From: PALSA-612 sp963776375
GTDB taxonomy: Bacteria > Actinomycetota > Thermoleophilia > Gaiellales > Gaiellaceae
DNA length: 64,000 bases
Reading direction: 5' to 3'
Assembly (NCBI GenBank): GCA_963776375.1
Contig: CAVZMF010000006.1
Span: 124,001 to 188,000, forward strand
Shown: positions 51,426 to 61,180 of the stretch, in pieces
How the letters are laid out: each line of letters begins with the position of its first letter
How positions within the stretch are numbered: the stretch's first letter is position 1
Notes under the pieces: model-generated
Databases searched by the model: none
The model's input: only the letters and a program-made list of their open reading frames with translations
Told to the model about the DNA's origin: nothing
Made by a program: the position numbers and the translations under genes

Positions 51426-54302
51426 GTGCTTTTCGTCGACCTGGTGGGCTCGACGGCGCTCGTCGCTGCGTCCGATCCCGAGGTCGCCCGGCGCCGGGTG
51501 ACGCGGTTCTTCGAGCTCGTCGCGAGCGTGATCGCGATCCACGGCGGCACCGTCGAGAAGTCCGACGGCGACGGGGTGAAGGCGGTGTTCGGCGTCCCCC
51601 GAGTGCACGAAGACGACGCAGAGCGAGCGCTGCGGGCTGCGCTCGAGATCCGTGACCAGGTCCCCGAGCTGGGGGTCGAGTGTCGAATCGGCGTCGAGGC
51701 GGGCGAGGTCGTGTCAGAGGACTCGGAGTGGATGTTCGCGACCGGGCGGGCCGTCAACGTGGCGGCGCGGCTCCAGGAGGTCGCGGAACCGAACGAGATC
51801 CTTGTCGGAGCAGGGGCCCAGCGCCTGGCCGCACGGGCCGTCGAGCTCGAGTTGGCCGGCATGCGCAGCGTCCTCGAGTTCCGACACATCCCGATCTGGC
51901 GCGCGCTCTTCGCGTCCGAGCGGCGCGGCCGCCCGCTCGGTGCCCTCGCAGTGCCGCTCGTGGGACGCGACGCGGAACTCGCGCTGCTTCGGAACACGTT
52001 CGAGCGAACCGTGCGCGATCGCCGCGCGCATCTGGTCACGATCTACGGTGAGCCGGGCGTAGGCAAGAGCCGCCTGGTGCGCGACTTCGTCGCCGGGCTC
52101 GAGCGCGCGACGGTGCTCACCGGCCGCTGCCTGCCGTACGGCCAGGGAGTGACGTACTGGCCGCTGGCCGAGATGGTCAAGACATCGGCGGGCATCTCGG
52201 ACGACGATCCGGCGGAAAACGCCAGGGAGAAGCTGGTGGCGTTCTGCGAGGACGAGGCGGTCGCCGACCTTCTCGCGCTCGCAGCCGGCCTTCTCGAAGT
52301 GGTCGAGACCGACCGTAGCCAGCAAGAGATCGCCTGGGCGGCGCGCGAATGGGCCGAGCAGCTGGCCGAGGCGCAGCCACTCATCCTGCGTTTCGAAGAC
52401 ATCCACTGGGCCGAGGAGCCGCTCGCCCGCCTGATCGAGCACCTCGCGGGCTGGGTGCGCGCCGCTCCTCTCCTCATTCTCTGTCTGGCCCGCCCCGAGC
52501 TGCTCGAGGCCTATCCCGGATGGGGTGCGGGGAGGACACGCGGGGGGACGATCGAGCTCGGTGGGCTCGCGCGGGAGGACGCCGAGACCCTCGTCGACGT
52601 CCTGCTCGCCGATCTCGGGCTCTCATCCGACCTGCGCGCGAACGTCCTCGACAAGGCGGAGGGCAATCCGCTGTTCGTCGAGGAGACCGTCCGCATGCTC
52701 GCCGAGGGCGCGGACGGCCTGGCCCCGATCCCCGACACGGTCCAGGCGCTGATCGCGGCGCGCATCGACGGGCTTCCCCGGCCGGCGAAGCTCGCCCTTC
52801 AGCGGGCCGGCGTGGTCGGCCGCGTCTTCTGGCGCGGTGCCCTGGCCTCGCTCTCCGCCTCGGGCGACAACGTGGACGCGGCGCTCGAGGAGCTCCTGAG
52901 GCGCGACTTCGTCCTGCGCGAGCCGCATTCCTCGATCAGTGGGGAGGAGGCGTTTCGCTTCAAGCACATCCTGATCCGCGAGATCGCCTACGCGGGGCTG
53001 GCGAAGTCGGCCCGGGCCGAGTTCCACGGCGCCTTTGCGGCCTGGCTGTACGGGACAGGTGCCGAGGACCTGGTCGAGATTCGCGCGTATCACCTCGACC
53101 AGGCCGTGACGCTGCTGGTCGAGATCGACGGCGCGGCACCCGCGGAGCTCGTGAGCGAGGCGGCCTCGGCGCTCGCGGCCGCCGGCAAGCGGGCGCTGGC
53201 CCGGGAGGCGAACCGCTCCGGCCGGCAGCTGCTCTTGCGCGCGGTCGAGCTCGAGCCGACGCTCGAGCGGCGGTACCAGGCGGCGCGGGCGGCGTGGCGG
53301 CTGACCGACATTCCGACCGTCGCCGTGGAGATGGATCGGGTCCGCGCCGACGCCCACGAGGTGGGCAACCGTTGGATCGAGGGTCGCGCGCTCATGGCGC
53401 TCGGTGAGGTCATCGCGTTTCGCGACTCGGACACGCCGGCCTCGCAGCGGCTGCTCGAGGAGGGGCTCGCGCTTCTCCAGCCCGACGACTTCATCGGGCG
53501 CTTCGAGGCCCTCAGGCAGCTGTCCACGCTCGCCCGCTGGGTCGGCGATCACGAAGGCTCGGGCCGGTTCGCGGAGCAGGCGCTCGTCGCCGCCCGCGCG
53601 ACCGGCCGCAAGGATCTGGTGAGCTGGGCTGCGAATTCGCTGGCGAGCGCCCTGGTCTGGTCGGCCGAGCTCGACCCTGCCGAGAAGCTCGCGACCGACG
53701 CGCGGCGACTGGCCGAGGAGAGCGGCGGCATCGTCGCGGGCGGCCAGGCGCTGCACGTACTCGCGCACATCGCGGAGCTTCGCGACGACCGCGACCGGGC
53801 CGTCCGTCTCTACGAGGAGGCGATGGCGCTGTTCGAGGAGTCCGGTGCCGCGCTCGAGCAGGGCCGCAACCTCAACCACCTCTCCGAGCTCGTCATGCAG
53901 CGTGGCGACGACGACCGTGCGGAGCAGCTCGCCCGCGAGGCCGTCCGGCTGCTCGAGCCTCTCGGCGACCGGGGCTACCTGTGCGAGAGCCAGCGCATCC
54001 TCGCCGAGATCCTCATCCACCAGGGCAAGCTCGAGGAGGCCGAGCGCTACGCCTTGGCCGCCGTCGAGACCGTCGGGCCCAACGATGCCACATCGCTTCC
54101 CACGACCCGAATGGCACTCGGGCTCGTGAGGGCAGCGCAGCGCCGGGACGACGAGGCCGAGGCGCTCCTGCGCTCGGCGGCCGACCAGGCCGCGGGCAAG
54201 GCTCCCAGCTGGATCCACGAGCTCGTCGTGGCTCATCTCGCCCAGTTCCTCGAGATCCGGGGCAGGGGTGACGAGGCAGCGGAGCTCGCGGCCGCGTCCT
54301 GA
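51426..54302 (+). CDS. Class III cyclase-ATPase-TPR signalling protein
   Basis: 958 residues from GTG 51426. Residues 1-160 are a cyclase domain (LFVDLVGSTALVAASDPEVA, HGGTVEKSDGDGVKAVFG, GVEAGEVVSEDSEWMFATGRAVNVAARLQ). Then an AAA/STAND ATPase: PLVGRDAELALLR, IYGEPGVGKSRLVRDF (Walker A), FEDIHWAEEPLARL. A C-terminal TPR array ends the protein. This build is common in actinobacteria. The usual start (VERKLATVLFVDLVG) lies 7 codons further up, where the codon is GTC 51405. A CATACT box sits 6 bases before it, so true translation may begin there. Confidence 0.85.
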   Translation: MLFVDLVGSTALVAASDPEVARRRVTRFFELVASVIAIHGGTVEKSDGDGVKAVFGVPRVHEDDAERALRAALEIRDQVPELGVECRIGVEAGEVVSEDSEWMFATGRAVNVAARLQEVAEPNEILVGAGAQRLAARAVELELAGMRSVLEFRHIPIWRALFASERRGRPLGALAVPLVGRDAELALLRNTFERTVRDRRAHLVTIYGEPGVGKSRLVRDFVAGLERATVLTGRCLPYGQGVTYWPLAEMVKTSAGISDDDPAENAREKLVAFCEDEAVADLLALAAGLLEVVETDRSQQEIAWAAREWAEQLAEAQPLILRFEDIHWAEEPLARLIEHLAGWVRAAPLLILCLARPELLEAYPGWGAGRTRGGTIELGGLAREDAETLVDVLLADLGLSSDLRANVLDKAEGNPLFVEETVRMLAEGADGLAPIPDTVQALIAARIDGLPRPAKLALQRAGVVGRVFWRGALASLSASGDNVDAALEELLRRDFVLREPHSSISGEEAFRFKHILIREIAYAGLAKSARAEFHGAFAAWLYGTGAEDLVEIRAYHLDQAVTLLVEIDGAAPAELVSEAASALAAAGKRALAREANRSGRQLLLRAVELEPTLERRYQAARAAWRLTDIPTVAVEMDRVRADAHEVGNRWIEGRALMALGEVIAFRDSDTPASQRLLEEGLALLQPDDFIGRFEALRQLSTLARWVGDHEGSGRFAEQALVAARATGRKDLVSWAANSLASALVWSAELDPAEKLATDARRLAEESGGIVAGGQALHVLAHIAELRDDRDRAVRLYEEAMALFEESGAALEQGRNLNHLSELVMQRGDDDRAEQLAREAVRLLEPLGDRGYLCESQRILAEILIHQGKLEEAERYALAAVETVGPNDATSLPTTRMALGLVRAAQRRDDEAEALLRSAADQAAGKAPSWIHELVVAHLAQFLEIRGRGDEAAELAAAS

Positions 54303-54438
54303 GCGCCCAGATCGGGTTCCCGCCAGCCGCGCTTCACCTGGTTCAACCAAGCTCCAGGCGCCGATCAAGCGCCTCTACAGCTACGCCGACGGCGGCCACG
54401 CGACCGCATTCGAGCACTTCCAGGACTTCCATGCAGAC

Positions 54439-54467
54439 GCGGAGGCCGCCACGAGGGCGGCCTCCGC
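54439..54467. terminator. Bidirectional terminator
   Basis: A perfect 12-bp stem, GCGGAGGCCGCC with GGCGGCCTCCGC, around ACGAG. It lies between the ends of two convergent genes (cyclase-TPR and GYD) and can serve both. Confidence 0.75.
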
Positions 54468-54492
54468 GATTCCCTGGAAGAGCGACTCGGCG

Positions 54493-54777
54493 CTAGACGA
54501 GCGCCTTCATGAACAGCTTGATGTCCTCTGCCGGGAACGTCTCGGTCTCGAACACCTCGAGTTTCGCGATCTTGCCGAGGACGCGGAACGCGGCCTCGAG
54601 ATCGGGATACTCGAAGATGGCGAGGTACTCCCACGGACCCATGACCGCCAGGAACCGCTCGACACTACCGCCCTCGCCCTCGACGATCTTGTGGATCTTG
54701 TCGAAGTACTCGGGGGTCTTCTCGAGGTGCTCCCGGGCGACCGGCGTCAACCGGAAGAGCCCGACATAGGTGAACAT
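54493..54777 (-). CDS. GYD-domain protein
   Basis: 94 residues of the small dimeric alpha/beta GYD family: MFTYVGLFRLTPVAREHLEK, KIVEGEGGSVERFLAVMGPWEYLAIFEYPDLEAAFRVLGKIAKLEVFETETFPAEDIKLF. Such proteins resemble ferredoxin-like dimers of unknown function. GGAGGTG lies 4 bases before ATG 54777, which decides the start. Confidence 0.8.
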   Translation of the reverse strand: MFTYVGLFRLTPVAREHLEKTPEYFDKIHKIVEGEGGSVERFLAVMGPWEYLAIFEYPDLEAAFRVLGKIAKLEVFETETFPAEDIKLFMKALV

Positions 54778-54881
54778 ACACACCTCCAACATTGGGGGCA
54801 TCGCGTAGAGCCCCACGAAGACGAGTCTCTCACCGATCGCGCCCATTTGTATACGCGAGTTCCCTGATCAACGCATTCGAC

Positions 54882-55130
54882 ATGACTGCTACAGCTCCCG
54901 TATTGGCCATCATCGGCACGATCGAACGAGGACGAGGACTCGGTGCAGTCCGCATGGTCGGCCCCCAACTCGTCCGCCTTCAGGAGTTACTCGGCTTCCC
55001 GGCGGTCGCGTTCCAGGCAGACGAGCCCGGCTATCCAGCCGACCAGCTCGAGCTGATCGCGGAGGTCCGTCTCCGCGATGAGCTGCACCTTGTCGACGGC
55101 GACCCGATCAGCTTCGCGATCACCCCCTGA
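54882..55130 (+). CDS. Hypothetical small protein
   Basis: 82 residues: APVLAIIGTIERGRGLGAVRMVGPQLVRLQELLGFPAVAFQADEPGYPADQLELIAEVRLRDELHLVDGDPISFAI. The end (ELIAEVRLRDEL-DGDPI) recalls the C-terminal strands of DUF120/CTP-dependent riboflavin kinases, but the length is too short for a kinase and the match is by eye. Between GYD and trehalose synthase genes. Confidence 0.4.
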   Translation: MTATAPVLAIIGTIERGRGLGAVRMVGPQLVRLQELLGFPAVAFQADEPGYPADQLELIAEVRLRDELHLVDGDPISFAITP

Positions 55131-55221
55131 TGAGCGCTACGAGGCGAGCGGCAAGCGGCTGCGGAGGTGTGCCGTCCCTCTCGTTCGGCTGCACTCCGGA
55201 GACGGTGTAAGACTTCCGGGC

Positions 55222-56664
55222 GTGGGCGGGGTGGCCGGCGGCGACGGGTTGCATGAGGTCGAGGTTCAGGCGCTCGACGCAGCGCGGCTGGAGCCGCTGA
55301 TCGGGCCGGCGCGCATGGCCCGTTTCGAGGCGGTGGCCGAGTCGACCCGTTCGGCGCTCGAGGGGCGAACGGTGTTCAACGTGAGCTCCACCGCGAACGG
55401 CGGCGGCGTGGCCGAGATGCTCCAGACGCTCCTCGCCTATGTCCTCGGTGCAGGGATCGCGGCGCGGTGGATGGTGATCCGGGGCGATCCGGTGTTCTTC
55501 GCCGTCACGAAGCGGATCCACAACGGCCTCTACGGCTCACCGGGCGACGGCGGCCCGCTCGGGCCTGCAGAGCGGCGGGTCTATGAGCAGGTGCAGCGGG
55601 CGAACGCCGCCGAGTTGCTCGCGCTCGTCCGGCCCGGCGACATCGTCATGATCCACGATCCGCAGCCTGCCGGTCTTACGGCGGCTGTGCGCGACGCCGG
55701 AGCCCTGGTGGTCTGGCGTTGCCATGTCGGCCGGGACAAACCGAATCAGTGGACAGAGCGATCGTGGGGCTTTCTCCGTCCCTATCTCGAGCAGGTAGAC
55801 GCCGTCATCGTCTCGCGGGCGGGGTTTGCGCCCCCGTTCGCCGACCCGGAGCGAACCTTTGCCATCGCCCCGTCGATCGACCCCTTCTCGGCGAAGAACG
55901 AGCCGATGTCGCGTCGAAACGCCCGTGTCGTCCTCGGCTACGTGGGCTTGCTCGACGGCGACGGCGCGGCGCCAGCCGTGCCGTTCACGCGTCGTAACGG
56001 ATCGACCGGCCGAATCAACAGCCGCGCCGATCTGCTCGAGACGGGACCGGCGGCTCCTTCGGAGGCGCCGCTTGTCGTGCAGGTTTCCCGCTGGGACCGG
56101 ATGAAGGACATGGAAGGCGTGATGCGCGGTTTCGCGGAGCACGTCGATCCCTCTCTCGGTGCACATCTCGTCCTCTGTGGGCCGGAGGTGACGGGCGTCT
56201 CAGACGATCCGGAGGGAGCCGAGGTGCTGCAGGAATGCATCGACGCCTGGCGCACGCTTCCGCACGCCGCCCAGAATCGCGTCCATCTCGCCTGCGTCCC
56301 GATGACCGACGCGGACGAGAACGCGGCGATCGTCAACGCCTTGCAGCGCCACGCGTCGATCGTGGTACAGAAGAGCCTCGCGGAGGGATTCGGGCTCACC
56401 GTCGCAGAGGCCATGTGGAAGGCGCGACCCGTGATCGCCTCGGCGGTCGGGGGAATCGTTGACCAGATTCCGGACGGCGACTACGGAGTGCTGCTCGACG
56501 ACCCTAACGATCTCGTCTCCCTTGCAGCCGCCACCGAGCACCTGCTGCGCTTGCCGGAGGAAGCTGCACGGATCGGCGCCAACGCACGCGCCCGCGTCAC
56601 CGAAGAGTTCATCGGCGACCGCCACCTCGAACAGTACGCGCAGGTGTTCCAGCACCTCCTCTGA
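55222..56664 (+). CDS. Trehalose synthase, glycosyltransferase family 4 (TreT-like)
   Basis: 480 residues. GT-B glycosyltransferase that joins NDP-glucose to glucose. GRTVFNVSSTANGGGVAEMLQTLLAYVLGAGIAARWMVI, MIHDPQPAGLTAAV, WRCHVGRDKPNQ, VVQVSRWDRMKDMEGVMRGFAEHV and QKSLAEGFGLTVAEAMWKARPVIASAVGGIVDQI (donor site) are the family motifs. A polar insert (RRNGSTGRINSRADLLETG) precedes the donor domain. GTG 55222 lies 8 bases after TAAGAC, giving the expected N-terminus. Confidence 0.85.
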   Translation: MGGVAGGDGLHEVEVQALDAARLEPLIGPARMARFEAVAESTRSALEGRTVFNVSSTANGGGVAEMLQTLLAYVLGAGIAARWMVIRGDPVFFAVTKRIHNGLYGSPGDGGPLGPAERRVYEQVQRANAAELLALVRPGDIVMIHDPQPAGLTAAVRDAGALVVWRCHVGRDKPNQWTERSWGFLRPYLEQVDAVIVSRAGFAPPFADPERTFAIAPSIDPFSAKNEPMSRRNARVVLGYVGLLDGDGAAPAVPFTRRNGSTGRINSRADLLETGPAAPSEAPLVVQVSRWDRMKDMEGVMRGFAEHVDPSLGAHLVLCGPEVTGVSDDPEGAEVLQECIDAWRTLPHAAQNRVHLACVPMTDADENAAIVNALQRHASIVVQKSLAEGFGLTVAEAMWKARPVIASAVGGIVDQIPDGDYGVLLDDPNDLVSLAAATEHLLRLPEEAARIGANARARVTEEFIGDRHLEQYAQVFQHLL

Positions 56665-56789
56665 CCGCCCTTGTGGCCCGTCCGGACGAGCAGGAAGGCC
56701 CGAGCCACCCGCCCACGAACGCGAGACCGCGCGGTGCTTCAGCCTCATGGCCGATCCTGGGATCCTCCGCCGAGCCGAGCACGTCCCGG

Positions 56790-57662
56790 TTACGCGGTGG
56801 CTGCGAGCCGGGAAGCGGCGGGTCTGAGACCCAGCGCCTCGGCTGCGTCACGGAAGATGTCGCGGCCCGGTAGCGCATACGAGGCGTCGAAATCGACGGC
56901 GCCGTTGAGCTCGATCACCGTGTAGCCCCTGCCGGTCGGGAGGAGGTCGATTCCGACCAGGTCGGCGCCGATCGCGCCTGCGGCGGCGACCGCGAGCGCG
57001 CAGGCGGCCGTGTCTGGTCGAGCTGGGCGGCGGGTACCGCCGAGGCTGGCATTCGTCCGCCATTCGCCGGGGGCGGCGATGCGGCAGGTGGCGCCGATCA
57101 CCGTGCCGGCGGCGACGACGAGCCGGAGGTCGTGCCCCACGGGTGGGACCAGCTCCTGGACGAGCGCGCCGTGCCGCTGGAACCAGGGCTTGACGTCGAT
57201 TCCTTCCAGGCAGTGGTGGAGCTCTTCCTTCGTGTCGCACTTGAGGATGTCGACGCCCCAACTGCCGTGGCGCGGCTTGACCACCAGCGGTGGCTCGATG
57301 TGAGACTCACCGCCCTGCCGGAGATGCTCGGTGCGCGGATGCGGGAGCCCCGCCCGGGCGAGCAAGCGGGCAGTGAGCAGCTTGTCGTGCGCGGCGGCGA
57401 GTGCCGAGGCAGGGTTGAGGACACGGAACCCGCGCCGCTCGAGCCAGAGCAACTCGAGGAGCCCGGGCTCGACGCCGTCGACGGTCGGGAGGATGTCGAG
57501 CCGGCCGAGCACGACGTCGCCCGGCTCGAGCCAGTCGCCGATCTCGCCGTTCGCGACGAGCGCAGCCTCGATGCCGAGCGCCTGCCAGGCGGCAGGGATC
57601 TCGACGTTGGTGTTGCTCGCTGCGGTGCCGCGAACGGCAACTCGCGTGGTCGCCGGAGCCAT
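56790..57662 (-). CDS. RimK-like ATP-grasp ligase
   Basis: 290 residues. Activates a carboxyl group as acyl phosphate and joins it to an amine. RVLNPASALAAAHDKLLTARLLARAGLPHPRTE, PPLVVKPRHGSWGVDILK (ATP-lid), VQELVPPVGHDLRLVVAAGTVIGATCRIA, and ADLVGIDLLPTGRGYTVIELNGAVDFDASYALPG (Mg ligands). RimK/LysX types ligate amino acids to a peptide or carrier. It shares one uninterrupted frame with the M20 peptidase upstream, with no stop before ATG 57662; see that entry. Confidence 0.82.
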   Translation of the reverse strand: MAPATTRVAVRGTAASNTNVEIPAAWQALGIEAALVANGEIGDWLEPGDVVLGRLDILPTVDGVEPGLLELLWLERRGFRVLNPASALAAAHDKLLTARLLARAGLPHPRTEHLRQGGESHIEPPLVVKPRHGSWGVDILKCDTKEELHHCLEGIDVKPWFQRHGALVQELVPPVGHDLRLVVAAGTVIGATCRIAAPGEWRTNASLGGTRRPARPDTAACALAVAAAGAIGADLVGIDLLPTGRGYTVIELNGAVDFDASYALPGRDIFRDAAEALGLRPAASRLAATA

Positions 57663-57697
57663 GAGCCTGGCGTGTGCTCTGTGTGATCGACGGCGCG

Positions 57698-58868
57698 CTA
57701 GTTGCGGCCGATTGGGTGGTTCCAGCAGCAGCAGGGCCAGGAGCGCTGACCGCTCGGGAAGGCGGGTCGTGTCGACTCGCTCGTCGGAGGCATGCGAGCC
57801 TTCGCCGATCGGGCCGAGTCCGTCGAGTGTGGCCGTGTACAGGCTCGTCGTGTTCGCGTCCGAGCCGCCACCGACGAGACCCGCGTCTTCGAGGGACAGG
57901 CCCAGCTGGCTGCCGAGCCGCTTGGCCGCCCCGAGCAGAGTCCGGTTCCGCGGAAGCGGTTCCATCGGCGGCCGGCCGAAGCCTCCTTCGACCTCGATCG
58001 TGGCACCCTCGAGGACGGGCCGCAGGTCTCTGATCGCCCGCTCCAGCCGGTGAGCGGCGGCCGCGGTGGGTGCGCGCACGTCGACGATCGCGCTCGCCGC
58101 GGGCGCGACGACGTTGGGACGGAGTCCCCCGTCGATCGTGCCGACGTTGACCGTGACTCCCTGCGCCGGGTCGTTGAGCGCGAACAGTCGCTGGACCTGA
58201 TGGGAGAGCTCGAGGATCGCGCTGATCCCGTGCTCGAAGTCGGCGCCGGCGTGCGAGCTTCGGCCATGCACCGTGACGGTGAAGCGGCCCAGACCCTTGC
58301 GGGCGATCTTGAGCTTTCCGTCCGCGCCCTCGCCGGACTCGAGGACCAACGCCCGCTCGGCTCCCTGGGCGAGGAGGCGAATGAGGCGGGTCGAGTCGAC
58401 GCTGCCGATCTCCTCGTCCGTGTTCACGAACACGACCGGCGTCACCGCCGGTCGCAGCTCGAGTTCGTGCAGCGCCCGGAGCGCGAACACGATCTCGACC
58501 AGGCCGCCTTTCATGTCGGCCACGCCCGGGCCGAACAACAGCGCGCCCTCCGCGTGAAGGGGCATCTCGGCAATCGTCCCGATCGGCCAGACCGTGTCCA
58601 TGTGACCGATCAGGAGCTGACGCGGACAGCCGCGGGGCCGTTGCTTCGGCCGCGCGTAGAGATGATCTCCGACCCGGACGCCACGGACGGGCCGAACCAG
58701 ATAGTCGATCCGCTCGAGCTCGCCGGCGAGGACGTCGAACGGCCCGCGCTGGCTCTCGGGATCGAGCGACGGCGACTCGGCGCCTGCGAGTCGCTCCAGC
58801 AACTCGACCAGCTCCAGGTGGTGCCCGCGCATCCAGCGGAGAATCGGTTGCGAGGCAGCCGTCGCCAT
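57698..58868 (-). CDS. M20-family metallopeptidase (glutamate carboxypeptidase-like)
   Basis: About 390 residues. RQLLIGHMDTVWPIGT (metal His/Asp), FGPGVADMKGGLVEIV (bridging Asp), VVFVNTDEEIGSVDS (catalytic Glu pair), GRSSHAGADFEHGISAILELSHQV (dimerisation domain) and GLVGGGSDANTTSLYTATLDGLGPIGEGSH. It removes an amino acid or acyl group from a peptide. Its frame runs on without a stop into the ATP-grasp gene. Dropping one C from CCACCC near 57710 would give LLLLEPPIGRN and TAG at 57698. Given the many single-base errors here I prefer two genes, but a true fusion (56790-58868, 692 residues) is possible. Confidence 0.78.
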
Positions 58869-58872
58869 CGTG

Positions 58873-59485
58873 CTACAGCCGGAAGTCGGCGGGATACGGG
58901 AACGACAGGCTGTCGCGCACGACCGCGAACCGCCCGGGAGCCAGATACGCGAGCAACCCGAGCCGGTGCACGAGGTCGGCATCGTCCACCTCGGGCCCGC
59001 GCAGCGCGTCCCGGGCCGCCCACGCGGCCGACCACCCGACCGACGATCAGGCTGTTCGGCCCGAAGCCGTCCACGATCCGCTCGAGCTCGCACTCCAGGT
59101 ACAGGAAGCAGCCCTCGACGAGCCGGCCGTCGACCGTCCGCGCCGGAACGGAAGGCACCGCCTCGAGCGTCGGCTTCGCACCTCCCTCGAACCGACCTCC
59201 GGCAGCGAAGCTCGACTCCACGATCTGCTCGGGTCTGGGAAAGCTGACCGTGAACTGAGGATGCTCGACCACGTTCCGATAGGTCGAGTGCCGCGGGCTG
59301 CAGACGAAGCAGTAGAAGCCCTCCCAGCCGAGCGGCATCGCCATGTGCTTGGGAGCGAAGTCGTAGCCGTCGCCCTCCTTTGTCCCCACGAGCACCAGCG
59401 GCGCGACGGCGAACACGCGCGTCCACACGTCTGGCCCGACGGCCAGCTCGACCAGCTCCGCACGTTCGTGGACCGGAGCCTGCAT
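58873..59485 (-). CDS. Flavin reductase-like FMN-binding protein, frameshifted
   Basis: About 203 residues after correction. LAVGPDVWTRVFAVAPLVLVGTKEGDGYDFAPKHMAMPLGWEGFYCFVCSPRHSTYRNVVEHPQFTVSFP matches the FMN-binding split barrel of flavin reductase-like proteins; VPARTVDGRLVEGCFLYLECELERIVDGFGPNSLIVGRVVG follows. One extra base near 59035 breaks the frame, which resumes AWAARDALRGPEVDDADLVHRLG and ends FPYPADFRL. Lies 4 bases before the M20 gene; the three form one - strand operon. Confidence 0.78.
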
Positions 59486-59720
59486 GTTCATCAACCCAGC
59501 CTGCCACCGGCCGTCGCCGCGTACATCCGCGCCCACGCCGACACCACCTGCGGCTAACCCCTCATACCCCCAATGCATGCCGTCAGCGCTTAAGCGGTGG
59601 AACCGAGCAGTCCTGGCGGCAAGAGAAGGCTTTCGAGCCCTGAGCAGGAGGGGGTTGACGATCCGGCTCTTGGGAATCTGAATTAAGGTCGTTGCAACTG
59701 CGGCAAAAGGAGGGATTACT

Positions 59721-60625
59721 GTGGCTATTCAGCGTTCGGCGCGGTTCTTGGCGACCGTCGGTTTGTTCGCCGCGATGCTGGCCCTCGGGTTTGGGGCCTC
59801 CGCGATGGCGGCGAAGACGCCCTCGCCGGTTGCCTGTGGGGACACCGTCACGTCTGACGTCACCCTCACTCGCAATCTCACTTGCTCGGGTGACGGACTC
59901 ATCATCGGGGCATCTGGCATCACCCTCGACCTGGCCGGTTACGCGATCAACGGTAGCGGGGTAGGCGTCGGGATCAGCGGCTCGTCGATGTTCACGCTTC
60001 GGAACGGGGCGATCGGGAACTTCGAGACGGCGCTCCTCGGAGGAGCTGCTCAGATCACGAACATGACGATCGCCAACAACGACACTGGAATCGTCACTGG
60101 TTTCAGCTCCGGGAATCTCACGATCGACAACAGCCGCATCGTCCAGAACAGGGGCGATGGCATCTGGGGCGTGCAAGGTCATCTCATCCTCAGCAACTCG
60201 GTGGTCAAGAACAACGGCGGCACTGGAGTCGTGACCGGTGCGGGCGGCGAGTTCATCAACAACGATGTCTCCTCGAACGGCGGAACGGCGTCGCGTCCAA
60301 CAACGGGGTGAGTCTTTTCCAGGGCAACCGCGCCAACAACAACGGCGGCGATGGGATCCACGTGAATCTGTCGGTCGCGACCATCCGGGGGAACGAGGCG
60401 AACGGGAACGCGCACGACGGGATCTTCATCGACGAGGTCGCCTCGCTGTTTCTGCCCGGCTACCGGATCGGCAACAACACCACGAACCGCAACGGCGGTT
60501 TCGGCTTCGGCTACCACGGCCCGCCCGGGCCCGAGGTCGTGGTCGACGAGGGAGGCAACCACGCGAGAAACAACGGAGACCCGCTCCAGTGCACGTTCCC
60601 GGGGCTGACGTGTACCCCGCGATGA
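59721..60625 (+). CDS. Secreted parallel beta-helix protein, frameshifted
   Basis: About 301 residues after correction. Signal segment FLATVGLFAAMLALGFGASAMA, then repeating beta-helix coils such as DGLIIGASGITLDLAGYAING, ITNMTIANNDTGIVTG, LTIDNSRIVQNRGDGIWG and GNRANNNGGDGIHVN, as in pectate-lyase-like NosD/CASH domains. A base is missing near 60290, splitting the frame. The C-terminus ends with a Cys pair (LQCTFPGLTC). GTG 59721 has AAGGAGGG 7 bases upstream. Probably an exported carbohydrate- or matrix-binding protein. Confidence 0.8.
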
Positions 60626-60810
60626 CTGACCTCGCTCCGGCTTCCGCTCCAGCCATGTTCTTTAGTGGGATGTCCGGAGCGACCGGCGGGCGGTCAGCGC
60701 GATGACCGAGATCAGCCACGCGGCGAGGGCGCAGAAGGCCCACCAGCACGCATGTGGCCGCCCGGGGGCAGACAGGGGTCTTGGGGTGCGGATAGCACCC
60801 TCATGCGAAA

Positions 60811-60890
60811 TGCCCCCGGGCAAGAATCGAACTTGCGCAGGCGGTTTAGGAAACCGCAGGCCAGGAGCCTCAGAGCTGACCCGGATGAAG
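60811..60890 (-). pseudogene. tRNA-Arg(CCT)-like, 3' half only
   Basis: On the - strand the anticodon arm GCGGT-TTCCTAA-ACCGC (anticodon CCT), a T arm GCAAG-TTCGATT-CTTGC and a CCGGGGG acceptor strand are intact. The upstream sequence gives no matching 5' acceptor strand (CCCCCGG) and no normal D arm. Confidence 0.5.
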
Positions 60891-60962
60891 TGCGCGCTGT
60901 CGGCGGCAGTCAAGCGCCCGTTTACCACGCGGGAGGTCGCTGGTTCGATCCCAGCCGCGCCC
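60888..60962 (+). pseudogene. tRNA-like, intact 3' half, degenerate 5' half
   Basis: The T arm GCTGG-TTCGATC-CCAGC and acceptor CGCGCCC-A are intact, with AGGTC variable loop and anticodon arm CCCGT-TTACCAC-GCGGG. The apparent anticodon is ACC. Two small indels would turn the loop into TTTACAC (Val, TAC). The 5' acceptor pairs at six of seven positions but the D arm does not pair. Confidence 0.45.
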
Positions 60963-61004
60963 ATTCCGACCCCGCATGACGAGCCGATTTCGCTCAACCA
61001 TGCC

Positions 61005-61037
61005 GTGCGATGGGTGCGATAGGTGCGAGAAGTGCGG
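61005..61037 (+). repeat. Four 9-base GTGCGA iterons
   Basis: GTGCGA starts at 61005, 61014 and 61023, and GTGCGG at 61032: four exact 9-base steps, just behind a tRNA 3' end. Such phased repeats can be protein-binding sites. Confidence 0.45.
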
Positions 61038-61073
61038 GGTGGTGTCCCCCTTGGTGCCCCCCTGATCGCCCCG

Positions 61074-61180
61074 GGAGTCCCGCGGCAGTCCGTCAGGAGT
61101 CCCGCGCCGGTCCGCCGCCGGCCGTCAGGAGTCCCGCGCGTCAGACCGGGTTCAGGGGAGGCTGGGGCGGGGAGTCCCGG
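61074..61180. repeat. GGAGTCCCG short direct repeats
   Basis: CCGTCAGGAGTCCCGCGC occurs twice exactly (61090-61107 and 61122-61139). The core GGAGTCCCG also occurs at 61074, 61171 and again at 63708. The longer context around 61128 and 63708 is related (GGAGTCCCGCGC, then GTTCAGGGG). Confidence 0.5.
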
